From NCBI GenBank assembly GCA_905160935.1, contig CAJHZI010000496.1, positions 607,501-671,500 of the forward strand: a DNA stretch of 64,000 nucleotides. The letters run 5' to 3'. A program made the translations under genes and the position numbers. Under the pieces are notes generated by a model. That model did no database searches. It was not told the origin of the DNA and saw nothing but the letters and a program-made list of their open reading frames with translations. Positions 51,601-60,795 of the stretch are shown piece after piece (the first letter of the stretch is position 1; the number at the start of each line of letters is the position of its first letter). The stretch comes from Enchytraeus crypticus (Eukaryota > Annelida > Clitellata > Enchytraeida > Enchytraeidae).

Positions 51601-54600
51601 CTGACATTGCTTTCGAGTGAGGAAACTGACGTTAACCTTAGCTTTACCAGCTTATAAAAAAGGTTTGTTAAGCTTAAAATAATGTCATTGACATATCAAC
51701 AACAAGACTAACGTAAATCGTTACGAACGACTAGATTTCTGACACCTGTAGCAAGCTGCTGTCTCATTAGATGCAGTCCACCAGCTATACGCTCTTGATT
51801 ATCCAGCTGTAAGCTGCTGTTGCTGGCACTGACAGTTGCTTGAGCCCTACTGCTATCACAAGCAATAGCTGCTCGATGCGCCTGAAGCTCTTTACGCAGA
51901 TGAGACAAGGTATTCTGTAATCGAGACTGCAAAGCTCCGACCTCCAGCAGTTTCTGGTTATCTTCATCTGAGAACTCTTTGCCTTGTTTGGCAGCCTGCA
52001 GTGTAAGTAAATCAAGCAAGCAATAATTCAGTTAATCAATCAGTTGTATCTTAACTCCTAAAGCTCCATTAGTCTCTGGTTAGCTTCCTTAGAAAACTCC
52101 TGGCACAGCACATCGGCAGTGCAATCGTACGCTCTATCCAGTATAATAAACTAAATAATTTACAAGGAATTTTGTAGAATATTTTCACTACAATCAACAA
52201 AAACAAATCAATCAATACATTCCATAAGGTCAATAAAACTATACACATACTAACTAGTAAGCATTAACTATAATACACATAAAAACATACATTCTTCATC
52301 TTAACTGTCAGCGATTTCTTAATTTTCTTTTGCCCATTGATCTGCTGTTCAAAGTAGATAATCTGATCTAATAAAATCCTGTCTCTCAGATCACATGAAG
52401 ACTCTTGCGTTCTCTCATCTCCTGTACCAAGAACAAAACGCAAAAATAACAAATTTCAATCAGTCGCCAATAACAACATCAACACATCGACATCTCCTAG
52501 ATTAAGGTAGATTAATTGCATATTCTGAGTTCAACTTCATATCTATCTATGACATGACTACGATAATTGTTACAGAAAACTACAAAGATCTAAGAAGAAA
52601 ATGATACAAACACGGGTTTTGCAACATGCAGAAAATATTGCATTATATTGCACCTTTAAAATAAAATATAAACTTTTTATGTTATGTCATATTTAGTTCC
52701 TTGAGTCAATAGAAAATATTTACATAAATATGAGATCAGATGTTAAGCCACAGAAGGGAACATACATTCAATTAACCATATAACCTGATTCCATTGCACA
52801 ACGAGACCTTCTGTTGTCGTATTTGTTGTAATTTTCATTTACCTCCAACAAAAACTTCAGTTCAACTATTTCCTTGAGCTTAATTATCAAATCTGAAGTG
52901 GTTTTTCATTTCCCTCTAGAAAATGTGCCACAATTACCTACCCACTTACAATTGAGAGCAATCTACGATGGGAATATTTTCTCAGCATTCAATGATTCAA
53001 CAATGTAACAGCAAATGATATCAATAAATACAGAATAAAGCAGAGCTCACCAGATGGCCCAGGTGGATTGCTCGGTATATTCAAACCAGAACCTGGCACA
53101 TCGGAAAAACTGAAAGGCAAATCTGCAGTAGAATGTACTGACTTAGGTAGTGGTTGAGCATCAGACAACAATCTAAAAATAAAATAAAATATCTGTACTA
53201 GAGCTGTAAAGATGTACTGTAGAAATAAATTTTATAAAGTTGATTTTCACCAAAAGCATGGCATTAATGTTTAATAAATTCAACTCAGTGTTTAAAATCT
53301 TTACACATGTCTCTAAAGCTACTAAAAGTCTGCTTTATCAGCTTTCTAGCAACTGAAAAGCATCATCGCTTAGTGCTTATCAGTCAAATCATAGATCTAT
53401 AGTATTCTCAGAACCATGTTTTTCAAGTTATGAAATAATTGAGTGAACGACAACTTGCATTAATAAAAGTTACATCAAACAATCATTTTCAGCAACAGTC
53501 CACCAAAACATAAGGCATTAAAATGCCTTTCTTACAATGATATTTTATGCAATGAATACGATATAGCATGAGCACACAACAGCCGGTAAGATATGCCACA
53601 GGATATTACTTTTAGTTATAACTTCCTTTGTATTGTTCAAGTAAAAACTACGAAACTACACAATAAATATTTTTAGAATTTAAATAAAGAAGTGATGCCA
53701 TCATAATAACGGCTGCTTACCATCTCAATGTTGCAGTTTTAAATAAGTAAATGAAAGAGCTTAATATTAAGGTATTTAATGTAAGATCTTAACCTGACTT
53801 GATACAGATTTGGAGCGTTTGCTGCTTTGGCCGAAGCAATAATGTCGTTGACTCTCTCCGACTCATAAGAAGACCTGACAGTAGAAATCCTCACAGGCAG
53901 AGCATCAGAACTACGACTCAATGAGTTGATGCTTACTTCATTCAACTGCTTAGGCAGATTATGATTTTGCAAAGAACTCTCTTTAGCATAACGTGTCTCG
54001 CTGACAGATCCATCGCTAAAAGATGGTGCAGCTGCTGCGGATGAACTGGAATTTCTATTGTCAAATGGTCCATTCGCTACATTAACTGACGCCGAGTGAG
54101 CATCCAAGTGAATTGAAGGATTTAAAACTCTAACAAGGTTATTGGAAACAAGTCTATCACTATAGAGAGGCATGCAGGTATTAAGCGGCAGTGAAAGACT
54201 GGTCAGACTTAGTGAAGGCCTAACATTTATCCGCATTTCTCCAACTTTAACTGCACCTTGAGGAATTTCATCACTTAATTCAGCAGGCACCAAACGATAA
54301 GCCAAAGCATGACTACTAACACTGTTGCCTACATTTAACCCCTGATTTGAACTTTCGCCAGCCTTCATGTTTATCTGAGCTGAATCTAGGGGCCTATTAT
54401 TCAGATAAATATTCTGTTGATTAAGCATCTGAGGAAATGCTATATGACTCTTCCTCAGCACAGTTTCTGCACTTGCATTCAACTTTTGTTGGCTACTATC
54501 AATATTAGATAGATTGCCACTGTAACTGCTACCTTGTGGAAACCCCTGAAACTTTTCTGGTAATCTATGTGATGCAGCCGACATGTACACAGGCAAGTGA

Positions 54601-55736
54601 GAGGCAACATTCTGTAGTAGAACAGGATCGGTCGTATTGATATTTTCAGAGTTTTTAGAAGCAGGCATACTCGAAGCCATCTGAAATGAAGGTCCTGCAG
54701 AAAAGTTAGCACTAGATTGCTGCTGAAATGAGCTGTAAGTACTTAAACTACTCTCTGCGCCTGCATTTATGCCTAATGTATTCCTACCTGACTTCAACAA
54801 TTCTCTAACAGATAGGTCAGTATTAGCAGAGATGCTGGAACAATTTGCGCTAGAATCTTTTATACTTACCCCACCCTCAAATACTTGTCCCGTTGTAAAT
54901 GGTTTACTCTGTGCTCTAACTGACGTAGAATTCAATCCAAACGGATCTTCATTTACCACTCTAGTCCCTAAAGGAAGCGCAATACGCTCATGATTCATGT
55001 TTTGCGGTGTTGAACTGCTCGGGCGTAGAGCAGCCTGATGCCACATGTACGGCTGCTGCCCAGACAATTCCATAGAATTAGAAAGCACAGCGTTGTTGCT
55101 CATGCGAAATTGCGCTGTAGAATAAGGCCGCATCACTACTGTAGGTGTCATTAAATGAGAGTTTGGAATCATTTGGAAATTATTTCTCACTGCCAAAGGT
55201 AACTCACTACTTTCGATTGCATAGCTTCCCGGTCTTACAGTTCTCAGACGAACAGAGAAAATGTCTGGATTGGTCTGAAGCGATCCAGTGAGATCATACA
55301 GTGATGAATTGCTTGGTAAAGGCTGATTCAAATTTGCTAGAGAGCCAAAATTTGATGGAATAGCTATCCTATTTCCTGGCAACAAATTTCCAGGAAAATA
55401 TGTTGGTACGTATTGCTGAAATCTTGGTTGTAATACTCCTGATGGCCCCGGCATTCTCAGCGGAACATTGGACGAATTATTTCTATCTAATTCATCTGAG
55501 GCACCATCAACTTGTAGGATCTGTTGATCGTATGGATTACAGTCAGTCACCATATTAGAATCAACAGCATTCTGAGGATGATTAATAACACAAGCATCAT
55601 CAGAGAGATTTCCTAAAACATCTCCATCATTCGTCTCATCCATCGACAACGACGTATCAGAGCTTAACCTTTGCCGCTTGCGAGCAATATTGCACTGCAA
55701 AGTGCGTTTTCTTGAACTCATTGATGGTGTAGACAT
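35353..55736 (-). CDS. KMT2C/D: KMT2C/D-type (MLL3/4, Trr) histone H3K4 methyltransferase, 21 exons
   Basis: Catalytic subunit of the COMPASS-like complex that monomethylates H3K4 at enhancers. Exons on the minus strand: 53794-55736, 53051-53172, 52291-52421, 51713-51995, 49591-51303, 47635-48917, 46830-46992, 46044-46180, 45265-45459, 44883-44984, 43794-43909, 42897-43140, 42147-42259, 41381-41507, 40058-40220, 39426-39562, 38775-38905, 37824-38019, 36884-37000, 36295-36477, 35353-35445. Phases match at all 20 junctions and the sum is 7,692 bp (2,563 residues). It is KMT2C/D rather than KMT2A/B: SET has GLGLFAARELEKHTMVIEYI, NRGVYMF and GGPARYINHSC. The start is inferred: ATG 55736 is the first Met, with an in-frame TGA at 55758-55760. 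An acceptor-like AG at 55757/55756 means upstream exons are possible. The 3' end of exon 51713 is uncertain by 12 bp. Confidence 0.95.
35595..35690. repeat. ATC-rich microsatellite and dispersed repeat fragment
   Basis: CATCATCATCTTCATCATCG-type trinucleotides followed by CTTCCCTTGAATCCCAGTTT and GGGTCGGGATAA. Related pieces occur at 31198-31260 and 49440-49485, so this is the end of a dispersed element carrying an ATC tail. Confidence 0.6.
35855..36285 (-). mobile_element. CR1/L2-type LINE 3' fragment next to the SET exon
   Basis: On the minus strand the fragment codes for SIYQLSHSLRSSNKSLL, then MGRRSFMFSAPTIWNSLPQD, the S-A-P-x-x-W-N-S-L-P motif near the C-terminus of CR1/L2 reverse transcriptases. 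It continues into an untranslated part and ends in an ATTG tetranucleotide tail (AATCAATCAATCAATCAATA at about 35855 on the plus strand). It lies in the last KMT2C/D intron, starting about 10 bp inside the donor. It is a different family from the copies with the GTTATT tail. Confidence 0.85.
37052..37190 (+). mobile_element. tRNA-derived SINE, family 1, copy d
   Basis: Plus-orientation copy in the KMT2C/D intron between exons 18 and 19, starting about 50 bp from the exon 19 acceptor. Head GCCAGTGGCGATGTAGGTAA, B box GGTTCAAATCC, core GCTCGCCCGTGACTGACATC, tail TTAGCTTTACCAGCTTTACC. Confidence 0.88.
38775..41507 (-). CDS. KMT2C/D: KMT2C/D exons 14-17: FYRN, FYRC and WDR5-interaction motif
   Basis: Exon 14 (41381-41507) carries RIRNGSLVVECFGQLMPQQ; exon 15 (40058-40220) starts VGYRALRYYWSYRR and continues GAPRFVIRVEEEGFEDVV (FYRN). 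Exons 16 and 17 (39426-39562; 38775-38905) give GAWLQILKPLEELR, GEDLYGFNIPEIQRV and MPGVELMHNLELKYG (FYRC), then VLPLAVNPTGCIRTEPK. FYRN and FYRC fold together into one domain and are a hallmark of the family. The segment after TGC corresponds to the WDR5-binding WIN motif, here with Ile where the human paralogues have Ala. Confidence 0.93.
39577..39655. repeat. TA microsatellite in KMT2C/D intron
   Basis: Three TA blocks separated by AAACA, immediately upstream of exon 16's acceptor on the minus strand (acceptor at 39563). The polypyrimidine tract of this acceptor is therefore poor. Confidence 0.9.
40262..40858. repeat. 26-bp minisatellite, about 23 units
   Basis: Tandem units of the form ACAAGAAGTCATCCAGTCCT followed by AGATCC, with recurrent variants (GTACTAGATC, GTCCTAGACC, TCATCAAGT). 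The order of variants is repeated between about 40380-40560 and 40640-40820, so a block of several units was duplicated as a whole. It lies in the KMT2C/D intron upstream of the FYRN exon. It is not a CRISPR array: there are no spacers. Confidence 0.95.
41111..41222 (-). mobile_element. SINE family 1, copy e
   Basis: Minus-orientation copy in the KMT2C/D intron between exons 14 and 15. Shares GACGGGCGAGCCCAGGATTT and the tail; it has a deletion in the tRNA-like head (CATACTGCTCGAGTA). Confidence 0.83.
42147..43909 (-). CDS. KMT2C/D: KMT2C/D exons 11-13: extended PHD finger (ePHD)
   Basis: Exon 11 (43794-43909) ends with GRECVLCRALGDGDTESVG, the pre-PHD zinc knuckle; exon 12 (42897-43140) has DKWIHVNCALWS, the C-x-x-C pair in EECEFCHQGGATVAC, RCVNQYHLQCA and MFFTDK; exon 13 (42147-42259) has TVLCSEHC. 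All expected Cys and His ligands of the C2HC plus PHD pair are present, so the fold should be intact. The vertebrate module binds H4 tails. Exon 13 continues into KVYIDRNSNKQIAK, leading to FYRN. Confidence 0.93.
42260..42625. repeat. CA-rich degenerate repeat interrupted by a SINE
   Basis: Variants of CACACATGTGCAATAAACAC recur at 20-22 bp through 42260-42420 and again at 42500-42625, forming a loose tandem array split by the SINE copy at 42423-42502. The array begins at the acceptor of KMT2C/D exon 13. The minus-strand frames it produces (Cys/Val/Met repeats) are artefacts. Confidence 0.85.
42423..42502 (-). mobile_element. SINE family 1, copy f (partial)
   Basis: Contains the tail, the CACTCGAAAGCGATGTCAGT core and GACGGGCGAGCCCAGGATTT, but breaks off before the A-box half of the tRNA head. 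Inserted into the CA-rich repeat. Confidence 0.83.
44051..44180 (+). mobile_element. SINE family 1, copy g
   Basis: Plus orientation in the intron between KMT2C/D exons 10 and 11. More diverged: the B box reads GGTTTAAAATCC and the core TTGCCAGTCACTGCCATCGC. Confidence 0.83.
44883..46992 (-). CDS. KMT2C/D: KMT2C/D exons 7-10: linker with Cys-rich zinc-ribbon-like segment
   Basis: Exon 7 (46830-46992) encodes QVSLTLKTNRTDKIGSVLSS, matching the VSLTL-x-x-TAA block of KMT2C. Exons 8 and 9 (46044-46180; 45265-45459) contain KFCSHCSAVVVNWE and HPVFCSISCRLQHDSC, spaced like the two Cys pairs (CCHCDVVV; VFCSNNC) of vertebrate KMT2D and probably forming a small zinc site. Exon 10 (44883-44984) is basic (NKKFRRWKA, RAKKLIKRS). 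Exon 7 has two acceptors six bases apart (46992 or 46986), both in frame. Confidence 0.85.
47635..48917 (-). CDS. KMT2C/D: KMT2C/D exon 6: long disordered exon
   Basis: A 1,283-bp exon (residues about 1398-1825). It begins VSGRYGEVRVDGIADIYSA, similar to the YG-x-(V/I)-R-(V/I)-DG-x-x-DFYS segment of KMT2 family members, then PRTPDSNFVSDGSSTED. The rest is acidic and Ser/Asn-rich. Donor AATCAG|GTAAGT is close to consensus, phase 0. Confidence 0.88.
49591..51303 (-). CDS. KMT2C/D: KMT2C/D exon 5: long disordered exon with RG-rich motif
   Basis: A 1,713-bp exon (residues about 827-1397), Ser/Asn/Arg-rich. Near its end comes an RG-rich segment (GLRGRGLGRGALRGRGALRG), resembling arginine-methylation or RNA-binding RGG tracts. 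An acidic, more conserved-looking piece follows (SDSNLRDAEYDQIVNIL). Acceptor GCTTTCAG|A; donor ACCG|GTAGGT, phase 1. Confidence 0.88.
51525..51655 (+). mobile_element. tRNA-derived SINE, family 1, copy h (best promoter)
   Basis: Plus orientation in the intron between KMT2C/D exons 4 and 5. A box TGGCGAAGTCGG fits the TRGCNNAGYNGG consensus and the B box GGTTCAAATCC fits GGTTCRANNCC, about 35 bp apart as in tRNA genes. The core and TTAGCTTTACCAGCTT tail are intact. This is the best copy from which to build a family consensus. Confidence 0.9.
51713..53172 (-). CDS. KMT2C/D: KMT2C/D exons 2-4: conserved coiled coil
   Basis: Exon 2 (53051-53172) has the conserved DLPFSFSD. Exon 3 (52291-52421) gives RILLDQIIYFEQQINGQKK, matching the vertebrate LEHVIYLEEQI segment. 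Exon 4 (51713-51995) gives AAKQGKEFSDEDNQKLLEV, matching AKKAGREFPEEDAEQL, then a heptad-rich stretch to about residue 826. This is the most conserved block of the family outside the C-terminal domains. Two donors in the same phase (51725 and 51713) are possible for exon 4; GTTAGT at 51712 fits the consensus better. Confidence 0.9.
53794..55736 (-). CDS. KMT2C/D: KMT2C/D exon 1 (as modelled): disordered N-terminal region
   Basis: Encodes about residues 1-648. It opens MSTPSMSSRKRTL and then KRQRLSS, a likely nuclear-localisation cluster, followed by an acidic stretch with DGDVLGNLSDD. The rest is Ser/Asn/Pro-rich without a recognisable domain. The donor is GTCAG|GTTAAG (phase 2), which joins to the next exon as NLYQV-R-LLSDAQ. 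In vertebrate KMT2C/D the region between HMG box and coiled coil is much longer. Confidence 0.85.
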
Positions 55737-57144
55737 CTCGTAAAGCTCCAACACTCTTCAGTGGTTAAACAGACAAAATCAACAATTTCACAGGACACCA
55801 TCCCAACATGGAATAATCTACAACAATTGCAAAAAGCAATCTTAAATAGAGAGCCACAATGAAAATTCCATTAATTAATCCAGTTTAAGTTCAATAATTT
55901 CCTAGGCTTAGTACATATTATTTCAATAAAAGATAAGAAAAGTCATAGAATTAGCTATATAGTTCCAGACTATGTACATAAATGGTCACAGAATTTCAAA
56001 ATTGGATTCTCTAGTAGACTTGTCCAATCTAATGGAAATTGACGCCAATGACTTTAGGAGTTTAACTTAAAAGTGAAAACTTCAAATCAGATCAATTAAC
56101 AACTGAAAGAGTTTTAAACTCTGCAATCACCTGTTGCCAATGAAATAAGAAAGTGAAAAGGCTTATTTCACAAAGCATGAACATAGTACAGCGTTTACTA
56201 GGCACTACATGGAACATTTTGCAACATAAACAACTAGTGCGATGCAATATAGGAGTGCTCTTAGTGGCTTGAGCTGATGCCATGGTGGTAGGGAATAAAA
56301 GAAACAATACACAATCAATTACATTATGATAATTATTGCAAAAGCTGCTCTCATCCATGAAACAAGGGAAACAATGCAATAAGGATACAACTAATGAAGA
56401 CTTGATATCTTAATACCTGAAGGCATCTCAGCAACAAAGAAAGTTAAATCACGTTAGTTTTTATTTAACTGCCATTCAGCTACTTCATAGGACTGGTATT
56501 CATAGTTTAGGAGTTAATCAATTGATGACTTATGCATAGTTCAGGAACGACTCGGCTTTGCCTTAGCAGTACTTAGTGTTGTAAAGAATGACTACTTTGA
56601 TATAATTTCTGTCCATTTGTTCATGACAGAGTACTATCAAAACAACCCAGATAAGGATAAAACATTTGATAGAATCTTTACCAATGTTAATTTATTAGAC
56701 CATGTTACCACGTAAACAAATAAACCTATTTCTATTCAAACTATCTCAAACCTATTTCAAATTATTTCAATACAGTGAAAGAGGGTGCAAGATAAATTCA
56801 AAATTAACAATACCTTCAGAAACTTAAAAATAAACTAATAAATTTCCCAAATTTAAATAAAATTTTTGTAACTTTTCAAATTGTCTCCAGTAATGCGTAC
56901 TATTCCTTAAATTTAGCTGAAATTAGTTTTACATATTGAGTTTCTGTTAAAAGTAGAGCCCCAAACGCAATTAGGCCTATATTTTCACAATATATTTAAA
57001 ATACCTACATATTTGCAGTTTTTATATACACAAACACTTAATGCTTTTTATTGAAAATATATACCACATCAATGGATATCATATTTAGTTAATTACTGTA
57101 GTTGCAATTTATTTCATACCCTACTATATAAAATAATATTTGTT

Positions 57145-57575
57145 TTATTTATTTTTTAATACATATTTTACTCGCCGGAAGTTTCTTTTATGATAGCACC
57201 TACCAGTGTTCCCACTTCATAATATTAGATGAGAGCATCTGTAATCCTGCGGAGGATAGAGCAAGGTGGAGTCCATAGAATAAAGAATTACTAGAAGTGA
57301 GTAAAATATAAAAAGAAAGAAAGTAAAGAAAGGAAAAGTAAAAGTAAAAGGAAGAAAGTAAAGTAAAAGAAAGTAAAGAAGGGAGTAAAATATGTATTAA
57401 AAAAATAAATAAACTTAACTTAACTTAAGTTTATTTATTTTTTAATACATATTTTACTCGCCGGATAGCACCTACCAGTGTTCTCACTTCATAATATTAG
57501 ATGAGAGCATCTGTAATCCTGCGGAGGATAGAGCAAAGTAGAGTCCATAGAATAAAGAATTACTAGAAGTGGCAT
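57145..57575. repeat. Direct duplication with an internal palindrome and purine tract
   Basis: A unit of about 150 bp (from TTTATTTATTTTTTAATACA to ATTACTAGAAGTG, including TCTGTAATCCTGCGGAGGAT) occurs at 57145-57299 and again at 57430-57571. Between them are an almost pure purine tract (57300-57385, AAAGTAAAGAAAGG type) and an inverted copy of the unit's first 34 bp, forming a palindrome centred near 57422 (ACTTAACTTAAGT). The second copy lacks about 13 bp of the first (AGTTTCTTTTATG). Confidence 0.9.
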
Positions 57576-58019
57576 GCCATATCTCCGCCATTGTAAAGAA
57601 TGACAGCACAAAGTGCTATTGTTACTAGAAACTAATTTTGTCATTTAATCCACAAAGGTATAATAAACAAGAGATAGTATTGCGCAATAATTTCCGAGTA
57701 GCGCTGTCATTAAACTAGACAACCGAAATCATAACGGCCAACATTACTGGTAGTTTACTGTTGCGATGAGTAGAAATGTTAATCGTTAATATTTTAATTC
57801 AGAAAGACATTAATTAATATAAGTATTTTATACTAATGCAATTTTGAAATATCTAAATGAAATATTTCTACATATATGCAAAGATATTTGCATTTGTGAT
57901 ATAAAGTCTGATTTTAATTTGTTTATATTTATGGAAGATTTTGATGTCTTGTTTGTTTCTAGGCTGGTACAAGTAAAACCCGTTATATACAGATTAAATG
58001 GCGACCTAATTTGCTCGGA

Positions 58020-58475
58020 CTTGAAAATAATAATAATAACAACAATTAGAGTGCTACAGTCATCAATGATAACATCGAGCACTATTGAGACAAAATCAAG
58101 CCGGCGGGCAAAAAGAAGTAGGTCCAAAAACGGTGCAAATTCCAAAATCCAGAAATTCAGTCCAAAGTAAAGGGAGTTAAAGAAAAGGTGGTTTAGGCGC
58201 AGGTCGCTGCTCATGGGCACTGGATGGAAAAGAGAGATGGAAAAGATAGGTCTTCAACTGCTTATGGAACTGCTCATAGGAAAGCAAAGGCTGACGTGAT
58301 TCAAATGAAGATTTCCGAAGATTGGATGGAAGAGAATTCCAGATCTGAGGTGCAGCATGCTGAACAGAACGATTAGATACCTTAGAGCGTGAAGGTAAGC
58401 TAGGTCTCACAAGAGTAATTAACTTAGAAGACCGAGTAATAGCAGGCTGCATCACTTTAATCAAGTGAGACATAC
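58020..58475 (-). mobile_element. L2/CR1-type LINE 3' end, longest copy
   Basis: The minus strand encodes RSVQHAAPQIWNSLPSNLRK and then YEQFHKQLKTYLFHLSF, the typical C-terminus of L2/CR1-group reverse transcriptases. It is followed by a 3' UTR with CCGGCTTGATTTTGTCTCAA and GATGTTATCATTGATGACTG and ends in a GTTGTTATTATTATT tail. This copy links the many short 3' UTR fragments in the window to one LINE family. Confidence 0.87.
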
Positions 58476-59019
58476 AAGTCTGTCCAGGGATGGTGATGGA
58501 CTAAGTAAGCCTCAAGGGTTTCTTAGTCGTAACCCGAAAAGTAATCTTCATTAAACCCTAACTATATTCGTATAACTATTACAGGAACCTAAACGTGGGT
58601 ATTCTTACGTGTAAGAAAAATTGTAATTTTGAAAAATTGTATTAAATTTAGAAAGATCGTGATGGGAAATGGTCGATGATTAATTTATTCATGATTGACA
58701 TTTTTTGAATTGGGTTATATGATGATCGCAGCTGGTTTCACAGCCAATAGGATGTTTAGTATAGGACCTTGTCTCTTGTTTGTAATACCTCCATGATTTA
58801 ATCACCAATGACAATCCTGGAGAAGAAACAATGATCAGCTGATGGCATATTAAATGTCTAATAAATGAGGCAGTGCAATCGTATTACTGTATAATGTTGG
58901 AAGTCTTCTAAACTTACTTCCATGTTCTGTACGACTAGCTATTACTGTATGTGTATGCTACGACAATAGAATAAAGATTTATTCTAAAGAAAGTACTTAT
59001 TCTATATCTTTGACATAGG

Positions 59020-59225
59020 CCTACTCACATTATGCTGCCTTCATGTACCTTAAAGAGCATGCACAGCAACGACAAACGAGTTATTCCCTGCACAAAACGC
59101 AATGAATTGCACCTTAATATTGTATACAGCCTATTTAGTAATAATATGGCTTCTGAGGTGGTTTCCCGCTGTCGTCCTCAGATCTTACTCAGTCGCCTCT
59201 TACGACACGTGCTTGACCCCATTAA
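59020..59225 (+). repeat. Dispersed repeat, family 3, copy a
   Basis: Shares, in order, TACTCACAT..TGCTGC.TTCA, TAAAGAGCAT, and the distal GTGGTTT.CCG.TGTC.TCAG and CTCAGTCGCCTCTT segments with 63270-63475. A reverse-strand relative of the GAGGTGGTTTCCC motif is at about 49230-49300. It has no coding potential and is of unknown class. Confidence 0.6.
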
Positions 59226-60284
59226 TATAAAAATAGTCATCGATTTATTGGCATGGTCCCAAATATATAGGCCTAGCTGTAGGTTCGCGATTGCAATTAT
59301 TTATATTTATGCTATTAATTTTAAAAAGTGCATATTATAAAAAAGTATATTTCTTGTATTTTTGATAATTGTTAAGAACTTGAAATTATACATGTATAAT
59401 TATAATTAATCTATCATTAATTATTATGGATATAATTTATGTTATGATAATGCATGTCTGCTATTGGCTAGACAGTGGTCAGAGCTGCAGAGTAATTGAA
59501 TCTGATTGGTCAGTTACCAAATGACCAAGCTTCACCTGTGGGAGAATACTTGCAGACTCGTGGAAGAGAGTCGTTCAAGTTGTGGCGGCCGGACGGGCAA
59601 GTCCACACGGCGTAGGCCGAGGGCCGAAACCGGAGTCGAATCCGGATCATTGATATTTCAGGGACTGTGTGTTTAAATCTTATGTTCAGTTTTAAGTTTT
59701 AGCGTTCGTACATATTAAATTGTAGTGCTGTTTTTATTTACTATTAAATTGTGAGATACGATTTAGAAATCTGTGCCTTGACTTCGATATTTTATCAGTA
59801 AGGATTAATCGCAGAGAGCCTCACAACCACGACATATCGGAGTCCCACACACCTCTGAGAAATACCATCTCATGTGTGCTACTTAGAGCAGGCCTAGGCA
59901 TTCAATTACAGTCACGGACCGAACAAACGTCCTGTGCTGTGCTCCAACGGAGAGTTGTGAGATTGAAGGCAGCATCTGCGACGCGAGTTCCTTATATAAT
60001 TATATTACATCACTTTTATTAGTAAACCGGCCTATGTACAGTTCTCTACTGAAGATTTTTAAATTGGAGTCAACTTATGCAGTCAACCCACAAATCAAAT
60101 AGCTATTATAATAGGCCTATATATACTGTAAATGTCAAATGAAAAGCAAAAATTTACTATTAGAAGATTATTTGTATGAATAGTCATTCATACAAAAGCA
60201 TGCAAATAAGTTTCACTTTCTTTTCACTTAAGACTCAAGAGGCAAATATATAGTTAAATTAAAAAGTAAACACGCTTTATAGTA

Positions 60285-60340
60285 GTTTTGAAATGATCAA
60301 CTGTGTTGATATCTATCACTTTTATACTACAAAAATTGCT
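60285..60340 (-). mobile_element. SINE family 2, tail fragment
   Basis: GAAATGATCAACTGTGTTGA followed by TATCTATCACTTTTATACTA corresponds to the distal end of the family 2 SINE at 27393. The rest is missing. Confidence 0.6.
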
Positions 60341-60644
60341 TTGTTACAAGTAAAAAGTATTCAGAAAGGCTGAGTAGCCTACTTCGAACCATTACAAGTA
60401 AAATTTACTATTTCTATGACGTCATGTGTTAATTTCCTATCAAATTAACTCCAACGTCGCGGCTCCCGGTTCTTTGTAACATACTGCCCCTCATATCCGT
60501 CGTAAGGAGATAACATACAAGCAACTGAAGAGGGTTCGTGAAAATCATGCCCTCCCTTTATCACTGGACTTGTCTAAACCTCCTCCGAAGAGACTCAAAT
60601 CTCGATATCCTGTTTGGGAGATGCTGCAACATTAACACATTAAC

Positions 60645-60795
60645 ACATTATAGTGAAATGATTAACTATGTTGATATCTATCACTTTTAGTACCACATGT
60701 TATATCCGATAGGCAATTTAGTCCATTTTCCGTGTAGCCAGTCCAGTGAATGTCCGAGATTTTACTCTCAGATCAGCGCGGCTGGGATTCAACAA
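60645..60795 (-). mobile_element. SINE family 2, copy interrupted by or fused to a LINE end
   Basis: Distal part and core of the family are clear (GTTGATATCTATCACTTTTA; AGTCCAGTGAATGTCCGAGA; CAGCGCGGCTGGGATTC), but the sequence breaks off just where the B box should follow and continues directly into the Jockey-like LINE fragment. Confidence 0.7.

Noticed and set aside
56092..56379. Possible Cys-rich upstream exon of KMT2C/D (TSCLCCKMF)
   Set aside because: The Cys spacing does not fit a PHD finger, there is no His ligand pattern, and no phase-compatible donor/acceptor pair to the 53794-55736 exon is evident.
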